The notes under the pieces: model-generated
Told to the model about the DNA's origin: nothing
What the model saw: the letters and a program-made list of their open reading frames with translations, nothing else
Databases searched by the model: none
Position numbers and translations under genes: made by a program
In this document: in pieces, positions 22,763-30,854 of the stretch
Position numbering within the stretch: position 1 is the stretch's first letter
Layout of the letters: every line of letters starts with the position of its first letter
From: Micropruina sp.
Lineage (GTDB): Bacteria > Actinomycetota > Actinomycetes > Propionibacteriales > Propionibacteriaceae
Length of the DNA stretch: 64,000 nt
NCBI GenBank assembly: GCA_016711205.1
Contig: JADJTM010000001.1
Location: forward strand, 124,001 to 188,000
Reading direction: 5' to 3'

Positions 22763-24226
22763 ATGGATAGGCGAGATGTGCTGGACGCGGTGGCGTCCCT
22801 GGCAGAGGGTCAGTGGGGCATGTTCACGACCGGCCAAGCAGAGGCCCTCGGCGTCTCCCGTTTGGACGTGGCGCGCTTGGTGAGCGGTCAGCTTGCACGG
22901 CGAGTGCGCCACGGCGTGCATGTCATGGCCGGTGCCCCGTCGAGCCCGATCGAGGAGATTCGGGCCGAATGGCTTGCCACTGACCCCGGCCGAGCGGCGG
23001 GGGAGCGCCGGGACGACCCGGATCCGGTGATCGTCTCCGACGAAAGCGCGGCGGCCGTCCACGGCATCGGCGACCTACCGCCCGGTGGTGTGCATCTCAC
23101 CTCGACTCGACGACTCCAGTCTCGGCAGCGCTGGGTGAAGATCCACCGCCGCCAGATCAGCAACCGTGAGTACAACTGGATCGACGGCCTTCCGGTGACC
23201 ACACCTCGGCGCACACTGGAAGACCTTGCAGCCTCGGGCCGGTGGGAGCCGGACCAGTTGCGGGCACTCGCGAACGACGCGATCGCTCGCGGCTTGATTC
23301 CTCCAAGGGATGTAACGAAGTCGCCCGTTCTTGCCCGAGCACTTCCCGAACTCGCAGCTCCGGCCAGTCACACTGCGTTGCGGCAGCGGCTTGCCAACGA
23401 CGCCCGCGAACGCGGGGTCGACCCCCGTGAGGCGTATGGCGCCTTTTTCAGAATGATGTTCACCAACGAACTGATGACGCACGACGGCTGGATCCTGAAG
23501 GGCGGTACAAATCTGCTTTGCCGCCTCAAGGACGCGCGAAGCACCCTTGACCTCGATCTGTTCCGGATCAACGACCGCAGCGCCGTCGTGAGTGCCAACG
23601 CGCTTCACGAAGTGATGGAGGGCCACCGGGTTGGTCGCTACACCTTTCGTTTGGCCAAGCCCGTGACTGGAACCGCAGAAGTAGGTGAAGTGGTCAGAGT
23701 GAAGGTGGCGGTCCTTGACGGAGTTGCCACGGTCGAGTCCTTCAGCATCGACCTGTCCGCGGACGTGGTGCTCAACGCAGCACCTGATGTGCGCGACGTG
23801 GGGCGCGGCGATGGGGCGGTACTGCCGGGGTACCCCGCGACCATCCGGGTGCGCCTTTATCCGATCGAGAACCAGATGGCCGACAAGCTGGCCGCGATGT
23901 ACTCGAGCTTCAGCACTGGTGCCTCCACGAGGTACCGCGACCTTTATGACCTGGCCATGATCGTCGACCAACTGCCCTTTCGCCAGCAGGCTCTCGTAGA
24001 AGCTCTTCGAACCCAGCAACGCGTCGGGCATATTGCAATTCCACCGAACCTCGGAGAGCCGACCGCGAACTGGTCTGAGGCCTACGACAAGCAGTTGGCC
24101 AGTACTCCCAGCGCGAAACGACCCTTCACCAACTACAAGTCCGCCATGGCGATCGTCAAGGATGCCCTCGGCCCGGCCGTGCGGTCGGCGAGCGTCATCG
24201 GCGAACGGGAGAGGACCAATGGCTGA
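22763..24226 (+). CDS. AbiEi-AbiEii fusion (type IV toxin-antitoxin in one polypeptide)
   Basis: A 487-residue protein that joins what are usually two genes. Residues 1 to about 200 are AbiEi-like antitoxin: a winged helix (GMFTTGQAEALGVSRLDVAR), RVRHGVHVM, then VSDESAAAVHGIGDLPPGGV and LPVTTPRRTLEDLA. From about 210 the sequence is an AbiEii nucleotidyltransferase toxin: ALRQRLANDAR, ILKGGTNLLCRL with the GG motif near 246 and LDLDLFR near 263, IENQMADKLAAM and YRDLYDLAMI. The reading frame is continuous with no stop or shift between the halves. AbiEii toxins transfer nucleotides to tRNA or other targets and AbiE systems abort phage infection. Its stop overlaps the next gene's ATG. Confidence 0.85.
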   Translation: MDRRDVLDAVASLAEGQWGMFTTGQAEALGVSRLDVARLVSGQLARRVRHGVHVMAGAPSSPIEEIRAEWLATDPGRAAGERRDDPDPVIVSDESAAAVHGIGDLPPGGVHLTSTRRLQSRQRWVKIHRRQISNREYNWIDGLPVTTPRRTLEDLAASGRWEPDQLRALANDAIARGLIPPRDVTKSPVLARALPELAAPASHTALRQRLANDARERGVDPREAYGAFFRMMFTNELMTHDGWILKGGTNLLCRLKDARSTLDLDLFRINDRSAVVSANALHEVMEGHRVGRYTFRLAKPVTGTAEVGEVVRVKVAVLDGVATVESFSIDLSADVVLNAAPDVRDVGRGDGAVLPGYPATIRVRLYPIENQMADKLAAMYSSFSTGASTRYRDLYDLAMIVDQLPFRQQALVEALRTQQRVGHIAIPPNLGEPTANWSEAYDKQLASTPSAKRPFTNYKSAMAIVKDALGPAVRSASVIGERERTNG

Positions 24227-24752
24227 CAAGAACACTGCAGACTCGATATCAGGGGGAGTGCCCGAGCCGACGCCCGCTCAAGTCACCCGGGCCAAGATCG
24301 TCGCGATGGCAGTACGCAACGCAATGGAGGCGCTGCATGGCGGCGGCATCACCGACAGTCTCACCGACGATCAGATGCGCAAACTGAACCCGATCATCCG
24401 CGACGCCGTACTCAGCACCCTGCACGCCTTGGACCACGCCGAGCAGCACCCGGCCGCACAGGAGTGGCTCGCGTTTCAATCGTCGCTCGTTCCCGACTAC
24501 TGGGAGGAACCACGGCTGTCTGACGACTACTTGGTCGTCTACCAGCATCACCCGACACCCGAGATCCTCTGCACCAACTGCGGTCGGCCCGTCTTCATCG
24601 ATGCCGTCGGGCTGTGGACCCATGGGCACCCGGACGGCGGCAGGAACCGTGGTTGCCGAGCAGCGTCATATCGCAGTTCTGATACATATCCCGACGGCTC
24701 AGCCTGGGATGAGTCGCTGCCCCGTTATCTGACAGCGAAAGGCCCGCGATGA
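24219..24752 (+). CDS. Hypothetical protein coupled to the AbiE fusion
   Basis: A 177-residue protein whose ATG (24219) lies inside the last codons of the AbiE fusion, so it is translationally coupled to it. It has a helical N-terminal half (VTRAKIVAMAVRNAMEALHG, LNPIIRDAVLSTLHALDHAE) and a C-terminal part with CTNCGRPV, half of a zinc knuckle, and GCRAASYRSSD. I do not recognise the family. Coupling suggests a role as accessory or immunity factor of the AbiE unit, but this rests on position only. Confidence 0.6.
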   Translation: MADKNTADSISGGVPEPTPAQVTRAKIVAMAVRNAMEALHGGGITDSLTDDQMRKLNPIIRDAVLSTLHALDHAEQHPAAQEWLAFQSSLVPDYWEEPRLSDDYLVVYQHHPTPEILCTNCGRPVFIDAVGLWTHGHPDGGRNRGCRAASYRSSDTYPDGSAWDESLPRYLTAKGPR

Positions 24753-24804
24753 TCACCGCGGCTGCCGACGTCTGTGGCCTCGCTGACCCCGATCAGCTGT
24801 CCGG

Positions 24805-25467
24805 TCAGCCGGCGAGTGCGTCCAGCGCCTCCCCGATTTGCGTCGAGCCCTGGTTCACCTCAACGATCGCCTTGGAGAGGGACGGCCGCTCGATCACGGC
24901 CGCAATCAGCGCAGCCACGTCGGCACGCGAGATCTTCGCCGCCCGGACGGTGGCGTCGAGCTGGCGGACCTCAACCGCACCGACGAGCGCGTCGAGCGTG
25001 AGGGTCGAGGGGCGCAGGATCACCCAGTCGAGATCGGACGCCTCGAGTGCGGCATCCGCGTCCGACTTGGCATCGGCGTAAGCGCGAAACGACGATCCGG
25101 CGGGCACACCGTGGTCGGGGCCGGCCCCGAAGTAGGACACCATCACGTACCGATGCGCTCCCGAGGTTCGCGCTGCCTCGATGGTGCGGATCGCTGCGTC
25201 CCGGTCCACGGCTTTGGTGCGTGCGGCGTCGCCACCACCTGCGCCCGCCGACCACACGACTGCCTCAGCGCCCTCGAACAGGCGCGCGAGCGAGGCGACA
25301 TCCAGTGCAGTGACGTCTCCGACGACCGGGGTTGCGCCCGCCGCGGCCACGTCGGCCTGGTGCGCGGGGTTGCGGATGATCGATTGGACCTGATGACCCG
25401 CTCGCACAAGCAGCGGCGTCGCCAGCAGCGCGACCTTTCCGTGGCCTCCGACGATGGTGATCTTCAC
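24805..25467 (-). CDS. NAD(P)H-binding protein of the NmrA/atypical SDR type
   Basis: A 220-residue protein with an N-terminal Rossmann fold: MKITIVGGHGKVALLATPLL (GxxGxxA-type nucleotide motif), DVTALDVASLARLFEGAEAV, and VMVSYFGAG, YADAKSDADAAL and WVILRPSTLT, as in NAD(P)-binding reductases of the NmrA-like/SDR_a5 group. The GTG start at 25467 has AGAGGAAG just upstream, better than the longer in-frame start. Members bind NAD(P)H and act as reductases or redox sensors. It is transcribed towards the AbiE cluster and belongs to no visible operon. Confidence 0.8.
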   Translation of the reverse strand: MKITIVGGHGKVALLATPLLVRAGHQVQSIIRNPAHQADVAAAGATPVVGDVTALDVASLARLFEGAEAVVWSAGAGGGDAARTKAVDRDAAIRTIEAARTSGAHRYVMVSYFGAGPDHGVPAGSSFRAYADAKSDADAALEASDLDWVILRPSTLTLDALVGAVEVRQLDATVRAAKISRADVAALIAAVIERPSLSKAIVEVNQGSTQIGEALDALAG

Positions 25468-25761
25468 AATTCTTCCTCTCTGATCAAGGCGGACGTCGCT
25501 GGGTCTCGACCTCCTGGACCACAAACCCTTGCACCACTCACGGCGAGCGGTGGATCCCTAACCCGGCGCTGTCCTAAGCCGAGAGTCGAACGCTTGAGGC
25601 CGACGGTGAGCCACCCGATGACCATCCCATCGTTCCAGGCGATGCGTTGAAGGGCCGCTGACACTCTCGGTGATCCAGCCGCCGTAGACGCCGCCGGGCT
25701 GGGGCGTGACGGACCAAGGAGCTTGATGCAGCCGCATTCCTACTTCCAGTAGGATCAGGAC
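25468..25761. other. Non-coding gap with a possible peptide relic
   Basis: No complete gene. On the minus strand, 25740-25600 encodes PWSVTPQPGGVYGGWITE and, one frame over, GPFNASPGTMGW, which looks like conserved sequence broken by a single missing base. I cannot name the family. Nothing else is seen. Confidence 0.3.
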
Positions 25762-25992
25762 ATGACCGAGACGCAGGGAGTCGAGAAGCACTCGGTGTCG
25801 ATGCCGGCAGCCACATCGGAGTCGGTGCGTTCGAGGGTTGGTGCGCGTGGCTTCTCCGGCTATGTGGCGGCGGCGGTGGCTCGTCAACTCGAACGCGATG
25901 CGCTGGACGACGCCCTCGCCCGGATGGAGGCTGGGCACGGCCAGGTCGATGAGGATGAGGTCGCCGCGATCTTCGCTCGGCTCGCGGAATGA
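25762..25992 (+). CDS. Antitoxin of a VapBC-like pair
   Basis: A 76-residue protein with a short N-terminal strand (HSVSMPAATSESVRSRVGAR), a ribbon-helix-helix-like segment (GFSGYVAAAVARQLERDALD) and an acidic C-terminal helix (VDEDEVAAIFARLAE). This is the layout of VapB/CopG-type antitoxins, in which the RHH part binds the promoter and the tail blocks the toxin. The stop overlaps the toxin ATG (ATGA at 25989-25992). Confidence 0.72.
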   Translation: MTETQGVEKHSVSMPAATSESVRSRVGARGFSGYVAAAVARQLERDALDDALARMEAGHGQVDEDEVAAIFARLAE

Positions 25993-26402
25993 TCGTCCGC
26001 CCGCATTCGGTGCTGCTCGACGCGCAGGCGCTGTCCGCGCTGGCCGGCGATGAGCGCAGCATGCAGGCGTGGGCCACGTTCGCCCGACGCAGTGACTCGG
26101 TCATCTACGCCTCGTGCGTGACGCTGGCTGAGGTCACCGACGGAACCGCGCGTGACGTTGCCGTCAGGCGGGCCGCCAAGGCGGTCCGGCTCGTCGACGT
26201 GGGCCCGGAGATTGGGTATCGCGCGGGTCAACTGCGTGCCGCCGCTGCAGCGACTCGCCGTAAGCATCGCGATCTGACGGTGGATTCGGTGGTGGCCGCC
26301 ACCGCCCTCACCCTACCCACCCCTGTGGTCGTGCTCACCTCGGACCCCGACGACCTACGGCTGTTGCTTGCCGGCCACAACGTCCGGATCGAAGCCATCT
26401 GA
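25989..26402 (+). CDS. PIN-domain ribonuclease toxin, VapC-like
   Basis: A 137-residue PIN-domain protein. The first acidic motif is LLDAQALSALAG, the middle region CVTLAEVTDG carries the conserved E, and the C-terminal acidic cluster is TVDSVVAATAL followed by VVVLTSDPDDLRLL. These acidic residues bind the metal used to cleave RNA, usually tRNA or rRNA. It is coupled to the antitoxin by ATGA. All key acidic positions appear present, so it is probably an active toxin. Confidence 0.8.
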   Translation: MIVRPHSVLLDAQALSALAGDERSMQAWATFARRSDSVIYASCVTLAEVTDGTARDVAVRRAAKAVRLVDVGPEIGYRAGQLRAAAAATRRKHRDLTVDSVVAATALTLPTPVVVLTSDPDDLRLLLAGHNVRIEAI

Positions 26403-26497
26403 GTCAAGTGCGGGGGTTCATCGCACCCATACCCCTCCGCCGGGGTCGCGACTACCGCTGCGTCAACCAGCGCAAGCGGAGAGTGCCGCCACATGGG

Positions 26498-27241
26498 TTA
26501 CCGGCCGTCAGCCTCGATTGCCACGCCAGTGACTTCGGCGAGCGCGTCCAGTAACCCGGCCTGAAAGCGTTCGTCGCGCGCGGACGGGTGCGGCTCGCGG
26601 CGGCGCTGATGGTGCCAGTACCCGCCGGTCGTCAGGGCGTCGGCGTCGGTGCTGGTGGCCAGCCACTCCTGAGTGAGATGGCCCAGCCGCAGGTCGTCGG
26701 GGGCTGATGAACCGCCCATCCTGGTCGGCACCCAGCCGGGATCCACGGGGTTGCTCAGCACGTCTGGCCACAGCCGGGCGACCGCCAGCGCCAGCGTCGT
26801 CACGAACAACTTGCTGTCCGAGTACGTCACCAGCGAAACGCCGGTAGTGAACGGGTTGACCTGGGTGAACGGACGTCCGCCGCGGTGCATGCCGCTACTC
26901 AAGTAGACCAAGCGCTGAGGCCGGTGCATAGCGGCGGTCAGCACGAACGGTGCGACCACGTTGACCGCTGCCACCGACGGTCCCGAGTAGACGCCCGCGT
27001 TGTGGATGACCGCGTCCATCGGACCAAGCGCATTAGCCTGCGCGGCGACGTCCCGCACCTGACTGAGATCTGCCAGGTCGCCGACCACCAGCTCGGCACC
27101 ACGGTCGATAAGGTCCGCGATGGCCGTGCGCCGATCCGCATTCCGGACGTGCACGACCACGTCATGCCCAGCGCCAAGCAGCGACGAGGCGGCGAGTCTG
27201 CCCAGCCCGTCGGCCGACCCGGTGATGAATACCCGCATCAC
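26498..27241 (-). CDS. Short-chain dehydrogenase/reductase
   Basis: A 247-residue classical SDR. The cofactor motif is TGSADGLG near the N-terminus (TGxxxGxG), followed by GDLADLSQV, HNAG (NNAG equivalent) and the catalytic triad region LSSGMH with YSDSK. The start is ATG 27241 or the adjacent ATG 27238. Such enzymes reduce or oxidise small alcohols and ketones with NAD(P)H; the substrate is unknown. It is followed on the same strand by nothing related, and the DUF6880-like gene upstream is also on the minus strand 37 bases away. Confidence 0.85.
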   Translation of the reverse strand: MMRVFITGSADGLGRLAASSLLGAGHDVVVHVRNADRRTAIADLIDRGAELVVGDLADLSQVRDVAAQANALGPMDAVIHNAGVYSGPSVAAVNVVAPFVLTAAMHRPQRLVYLSSGMHRGGRPFTQVNPFTTGVSLVTYSDSKLFVTTLALAVARLWPDVLSNPVDPGWVPTRMGGSSAPDDLRLGHLTQEWLATSTDADALTTGGYWHHQRRREPHPSARDERFQAGLLDALAEVTGVAIEADGR

Positions 27242-27277
27242 GCGATCGTAGTCATGACGGGCTATAAAACGGACGCC

Positions 27278-28546
27278 CTACGGCAATCCGGCCTTGTCAA
27301 ACTCCAGTTGCAGGCGCGGACGGCGTCGATGGCTCTCCTGCAAATGGGCGATCAGCTCTTCCACCCGGTCAGCCTCCGAGCTGCCGCTGGCGAGCTTGCG
27401 CATCCTCGCGAGACGCCGGGCCGCCGATCGATAGAAGCCGGCGTCGGCGTGCTGGAGGTCGGCGAGCACCAGTTCGGTATAGATCGGTAGGACGGCCAGC
27501 GGCTCGACCTTCTCGTACCGCTTCGCCAGCTCCTGCCACAGACCCGAGTCGTCGAGGCTGAGGGAGTGGGCGAGGCTCCAGGCGAGGGTGAGGTCGTCCA
27601 GCCCGTACAGCGCGAAGCCCACAGCTTCCCTCGGATGGCGTTCCAGGGTGTCCATCACCTCGTCGGCGTAAGTCGGCCAGGCGTCTCCGGCTCGCTGGTA
27701 CAACGCAGTGGCGTTCGACGAGGTGGGCCAGCGCCTGAACACCTCCAGCCGGGCCGGCAACTCCTCGTCCGGCCGGTGCTCGGCAAGAAGCGTGCACCAG
27801 TACTGGGACGCACCGGCGGCCTGGTGGCCGAGATCGAAGAACGTAGCCTGCCGGGCCCAGTCGATGGCGAGGTCGAACTCGTCGATCTCGGCCAAGGCTT
27901 CGGCGGTGTTCTTCAACCATGCGGCCACCTTCCGGTCCCGCGAGTGGGTGGCGATGATCGACTCGACGTCACGGTCCCAGACGGCGAGCCGTCGGCCGTT
28001 CCAGGCAAGGACGAAGCGAGCGCGGTCCTCCTCGATCACGGCGTTCCAGGCGCCCCGGTCCGTGCTCCACAGGGTTCGCCGCTGCTCGTCGGAGAGGTTG
28101 GGGCTGAGCCCGCCGGCAATCTCGTCCAGCCTCGCCCGGTATGCAGCCAGCCCGGGTTGGCCGAGCGCGGGGGCGTAGGCGGCGGGGTCGATCTCGAAGA
28201 AGTCGCACTCGTTGTCGAACTGGAAGCGGATCATCCAGTCGACCAGTCTGCGGTAAGGCGGCTGTGCGATGGGAGCCAGCTGCGCGTGCAGGTCGAGAAG
28301 GTCACGGATCGCGCCTCCGATGATGCCGCTGGAGTCGTCCGCGCGCATGATCACCTTGCAGGCGCTGGCGATGGCCTTCTGCGTGACGGCGAGCACCTCA
28401 GCCGGCGGCTCGCCCTCGGCCGCATCCTGCAGCAGCGTCACCGCCTCATGCAGCTGGAAGCCGTAGACGTTGGCGGCCCGCCAGCGGTGCAGGTCGGTGC
28501 GCGTCCGCACCAAAGGAAGGATCTGGTCAGCCAGGGTCACGGACAC
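27278..28546 (-). CDS. DUF6880-like helical repeat protein
   Basis: A helical protein of about 422 residues, resembling the C-terminal DUF6880 part of SWIM zinc-finger proteins: IGGAIRDLLDLHAQLA, LVDWMIRFQFDNECDFFEID, YAPALGQPGLAAYRARLDEI, then TPR-like helices (AIDWARQATFFDLGHQ, YWCTLLAEHRPDE, RLARMRKLASG). The N-terminal SWIM zinc finger of the full-length family is absent, so this is a stand-alone version. The likely start is GTG 28546 (VSVTLADQI); an ATG at 28606 would add 20 residues that look non-conserved. The function is unknown. It precedes a cysteine-rich gene, broken by IS256, on the same strand. Confidence 0.7.
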   Translation of the reverse strand: MSVTLADQILPLVRTRTDLHRWRAANVYGFQLHEAVTLLQDAAEGEPPAEVLAVTQKAIASACKVIMRADDSSGIIGGAIRDLLDLHAQLAPIAQPPYRRLVDWMIRFQFDNECDFFEIDPAAYAPALGQPGLAAYRARLDEIAGGLSPNLSDEQRRTLWSTDRGAWNAVIEEDRARFVLAWNGRRLAVWDRDVESIIATHSRDRKVAAWLKNTAEALAEIDEFDLAIDWARQATFFDLGHQAAGASQYWCTLLAEHRPDEELPARLEVFRRWPTSSNATALYQRAGDAWPTYADEVMDTLERHPREAVGFALYGLDDLTLAWSLAHSLSLDDSGLWQELAKRYEKVEPLAVLPIYTELVLADLQHADAGFYRSAARRLARMRKLASGSSEADRVEELIAHLQESHRRRPRLQLEFDKAGLP

Positions 28547-28627
28547 ATCATGCCGGTCGGACGGTGAGTGACGGCAGGCGCGGTTGGTCATCGGCGGATC
28601 CGCCATTGACCCCCGTTGTGCGAGAGC

Positions 28628-28843
28628 TCAGTCCTTCGCGTCGGTGGTCTTCGCGCCACCGTGGACGTCGGGGCAGTCGGCGAGGCAGCAGCCGCAGACG
28701 CAGGTGCCGTCGGAGAGGATCAGGTCAGCGTCGTTGGTACAGGAACAGCCGGGATGCTGGCACTCGCAGCGGATGCCGTGTTCGGTCAGCTCGACGATCA
28801 CCGTCCCGTAAGAGTCCCGGGGAGTGGTGGGCTTTGAGGTCAT
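28628..28843 (-). CDS. Cysteine-rich small protein, start supplied by IS256
   Basis: The native part (from 28808 down to 28628) encodes CECQHPGCSCTNDAD, CVCGCCLADCPD and a polar tail, a metallothionein-like cysteine arrangement. Upstream of GTVIVELTEHG the native sequence is replaced by the end of IS256 copy 1, which supplies in frame the twelve residues MTSKPTTPRDSY and an ATG at 28843. The original N-terminus is lost. The product could bind metal through nine or ten cysteines, if expressed. Family assignment is only by cysteine pattern. Confidence 0.5.
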   Translation of the reverse strand: MTSKPTTPRDSYGTVIVELTEHGIRCECQHPGCSCTNDADLILSDGTCVCGCCLADCPDVHGGAKTTDAKD

Positions 28844-30188
28844 CTCGATGCCGACCGGTCAGCCCTGGTTGAGGGCGACGGGTTCATTGTTGCTGGGTTT
28901 GCCGATTTTGGCCATGGATTCTTCGGAGAGGTAGCGGCGCTCATCGGTGGCCCATTCGTCGTGGGTGTCGGCCAGGACGGCGCCGACGAGTCGGATGACG
29001 GCGGCTTCGTTGGGAAAGATGCCGACCACGCGGGCGCGGCGTTTGATTTCCTTGTTGAGCCGCTCGAGCGGGTTGGTGGACCAGATCTTGCGCCAGTGCT
29101 CGCGGGGAAGACCGCGAAGGCGAGCACTTCGGCTTTCGCTTGATCCATCAGGTCACCGATCTTGGGGTAGCGGCCGGCGAGCTCGCCGGTGACCTTGTCC
29201 CATTGGTTGCTCATCGAGGGCAGGTCGGGTTGAGCGAAGATGGTGCGGAACACCGCGGCGACCATTTCGGCCTCGCCCTTGGCGACGTGGGCGAGCACGT
29301 TGCGGATGAAGTGCACCCGGCAGCGTTGATGGCTGCTGCCCTGCAGGCCGCGGGCGATGGCAGCGACCAGGCCTGCGTGCTGGTCGGAGATGACCAGCCT
29401 CACCCCGGCCAGGCCGCGCTTCTTCAACGAGGTGAGGAAGCCGCGCCAGAACACTTCGTCTTCGCTGTCACCGACGTCGACGCCGAGGATCTCGCGGCGG
29501 CCCTGATCAGTGACGCCGGTGGCGACCACGACCGCTTTGACACCACCATCGCCTGCTCGGTCCGCACATGCAGATAGGTGGCGTCCAGATAGACTAAGGA
29601 ACCTGACATGGTCGAGTCGGCGGGTGCGGAACGCACCGACGGCTCGTCCAAGCCGGCGCAGATGCGTGACACCTCCGACTTGGAGATGCCGGTGCCGCCC
29701 AGGGCAACCACCAGATCATCGACGCTGCGGGAGGAAACGCCGTGCACGTAGGCCTCCATCACCACCGCATACAGGGCCTGATCAATCCTGCGTCGCGGCG
29801 ACAAGATGCTCGGAAGAACGAGCCGCTGCGCAGTTTCGGCACCGCCAACTGGATGTCGCCGGCATGGGTGGTGAGCAGCCGGGTCGTGACCCGTTGCGCT
29901 CAGTGGTGCGGGTCTCGGTGCGTTCATACCGGCCGGCACCGATCACGCTGCTTGCTTCGGTATCGATCAGGTCCTGCATCGCGACCCGGACACACTCGCG
30001 GATGAAATCGGTGCCCTCCCCGGAGCGGAACACCTCCATCAGCTCGGACAAGGCAGAATCAGACAAGGCCATCGGTGAGCTCTCCTTCGATGAGTACTTG
30101 GCGGTACACATCGAGAATCTCGCCGATGGCCCCCTCACTCAGGACGCCGCGCCGTCACCCAAACCCCACCACTCCCCGGGGCTCTGTC
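28809..30188 (-). mobile_element. IS256-family element, copy 1
   Basis: Full-length copy, 1380 bp, from TAAGAGTCCCGGGGAGTGG at the left to the inverted CCACTCCCCGGGGCTCTGTC at the right. The inverted repeats match in about 25 bases (GAG-T/C-CCCGGGGAGTGGTGGG). Unlike copies 2 and 3, the flanking 9-mers differ (ACCGTCCCG and CACGTCCCA), so this copy lacks a clean target duplication and probably has suffered an adjacent rearrangement. It differs from the other copies mainly by single-base indels. Confidence 0.88.
28859..30072 (-). pseudogene. IS256-family transposase, frameshifted (copy 1)
   Basis: Mutator-type DDE transposase of about 405 residues (MALSDSALSELMEVFRSGEG at the start, VVSKAVVVATGVTDQG-type core, VISDQHAGLVAAI, RVHFIRNVLAHV, STNPLERLNKEIKRRA). 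As read it carries about seven single-base deletions against the other copies (for example near 29108, 29540, 29593, 29643, 29814 and 29880) and one substitution near 29732. With those repaired it would be intact. ATG 30072 follows a GGAGAG ribosome site. Probably sequencing error rather than decay, because the shifts are in homopolymers. Confidence 0.8.
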
Positions 30189-30349
30189 CACGTCCCAAAG
30201 CTACGACAAGCGGCGTCCTCAGTCATCCACTCGTCCTCACACCGACGCCAGCGCGCATCTCCGATCGGCTACCCAACCTGCTCAGTAAGAGGATGTCCCC
30301 CTGGATAGAGCCAGTCCTGTGGATACCGACCCTTCAACTGCCACAGACC

Positions 30350-30811
30350 TCATGCGTCTTGGAGAACACCAGCGCGATCGGTGACTGTGACTCCCTCGCA
30401 TTCTGGCCAGGGGTGACCGTTCGGCCGGGACAAGCACTTTCGGATACGTTCGAATCTGCTCGAGTCCGGGTCACAGGTCTGCAAGTCATCCCGGAGCACG
30501 GGTCGCTGGGTCTCCGCAGCGAGCCATCCGTGCCATACGGCCCACTGTCTCTGGTCCAGCCAGTCGTGTGCGGCCGCGTCGAACTCGTCCTCGCAGAGAC
30601 GAAGGTAGCGGTGGCGAGCTTGGCGGTGTTCCGCAGTTCCCTTCGCAAAGCGAAGGAGGTCGTCATCGATCTGCCAGAAGCGCTGAATGTAGAGGTTGCC
30701 CAGTTCTAGACGCTGCTGCTTTCGTGATTGAGTCAGCGCAATAAGGCCCCAGACCACGCCTACGAGAGTCACAAAGAGCGTTGCCGAGTCAATCCAGATC
30801 GAAGGGTCCAC
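30350..30811 (-). CDS. Hypothetical small membrane protein between the IS256 copies
   Basis: A 153-residue protein with one N-terminal transmembrane helix (SATLFVTLVGVVWGLIALT, about residues 8-27), a basic stop (QSRKQQRLELGN) and a cytoplasmic domain rich in Trp and charged residues (YIQRFWQIDDDLLRFAKG, HRYLRLCEDEFDAA, WLDQRQWAVWHGWL). I recognise it as the type of small actinobacterial protein often found near phage or defence genes, without a known function. It is the only gene between two inverted IS256 copies; copy 2 inserted 35 bases upstream of its ATG and may separate it from its promoter. Confidence 0.65.
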   Translation of the reverse strand: MDPSIWIDSATLFVTLVGVVWGLIALTQSRKQQRLELGNLYIQRFWQIDDDLLRFAKGTAEHRQARHRYLRLCEDEFDAAAHDWLDQRQWAVWHGWLAAETQRPVLRDDLQTCDPDSSRFERIRKCLSRPNGHPWPECEGVTVTDRAGVLQDA

Positions 30812-30854
30812 GAGCGCAGACTACGGGTGATGGCATCCCATGAGACGTCGAGCT

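Noticed and set aside
30189..30845. A functional composite transposon of the two IS256 copies
   Set aside because: The copies are inverted and the outer flanks share no duplication, so transposition as a unit is not supported.
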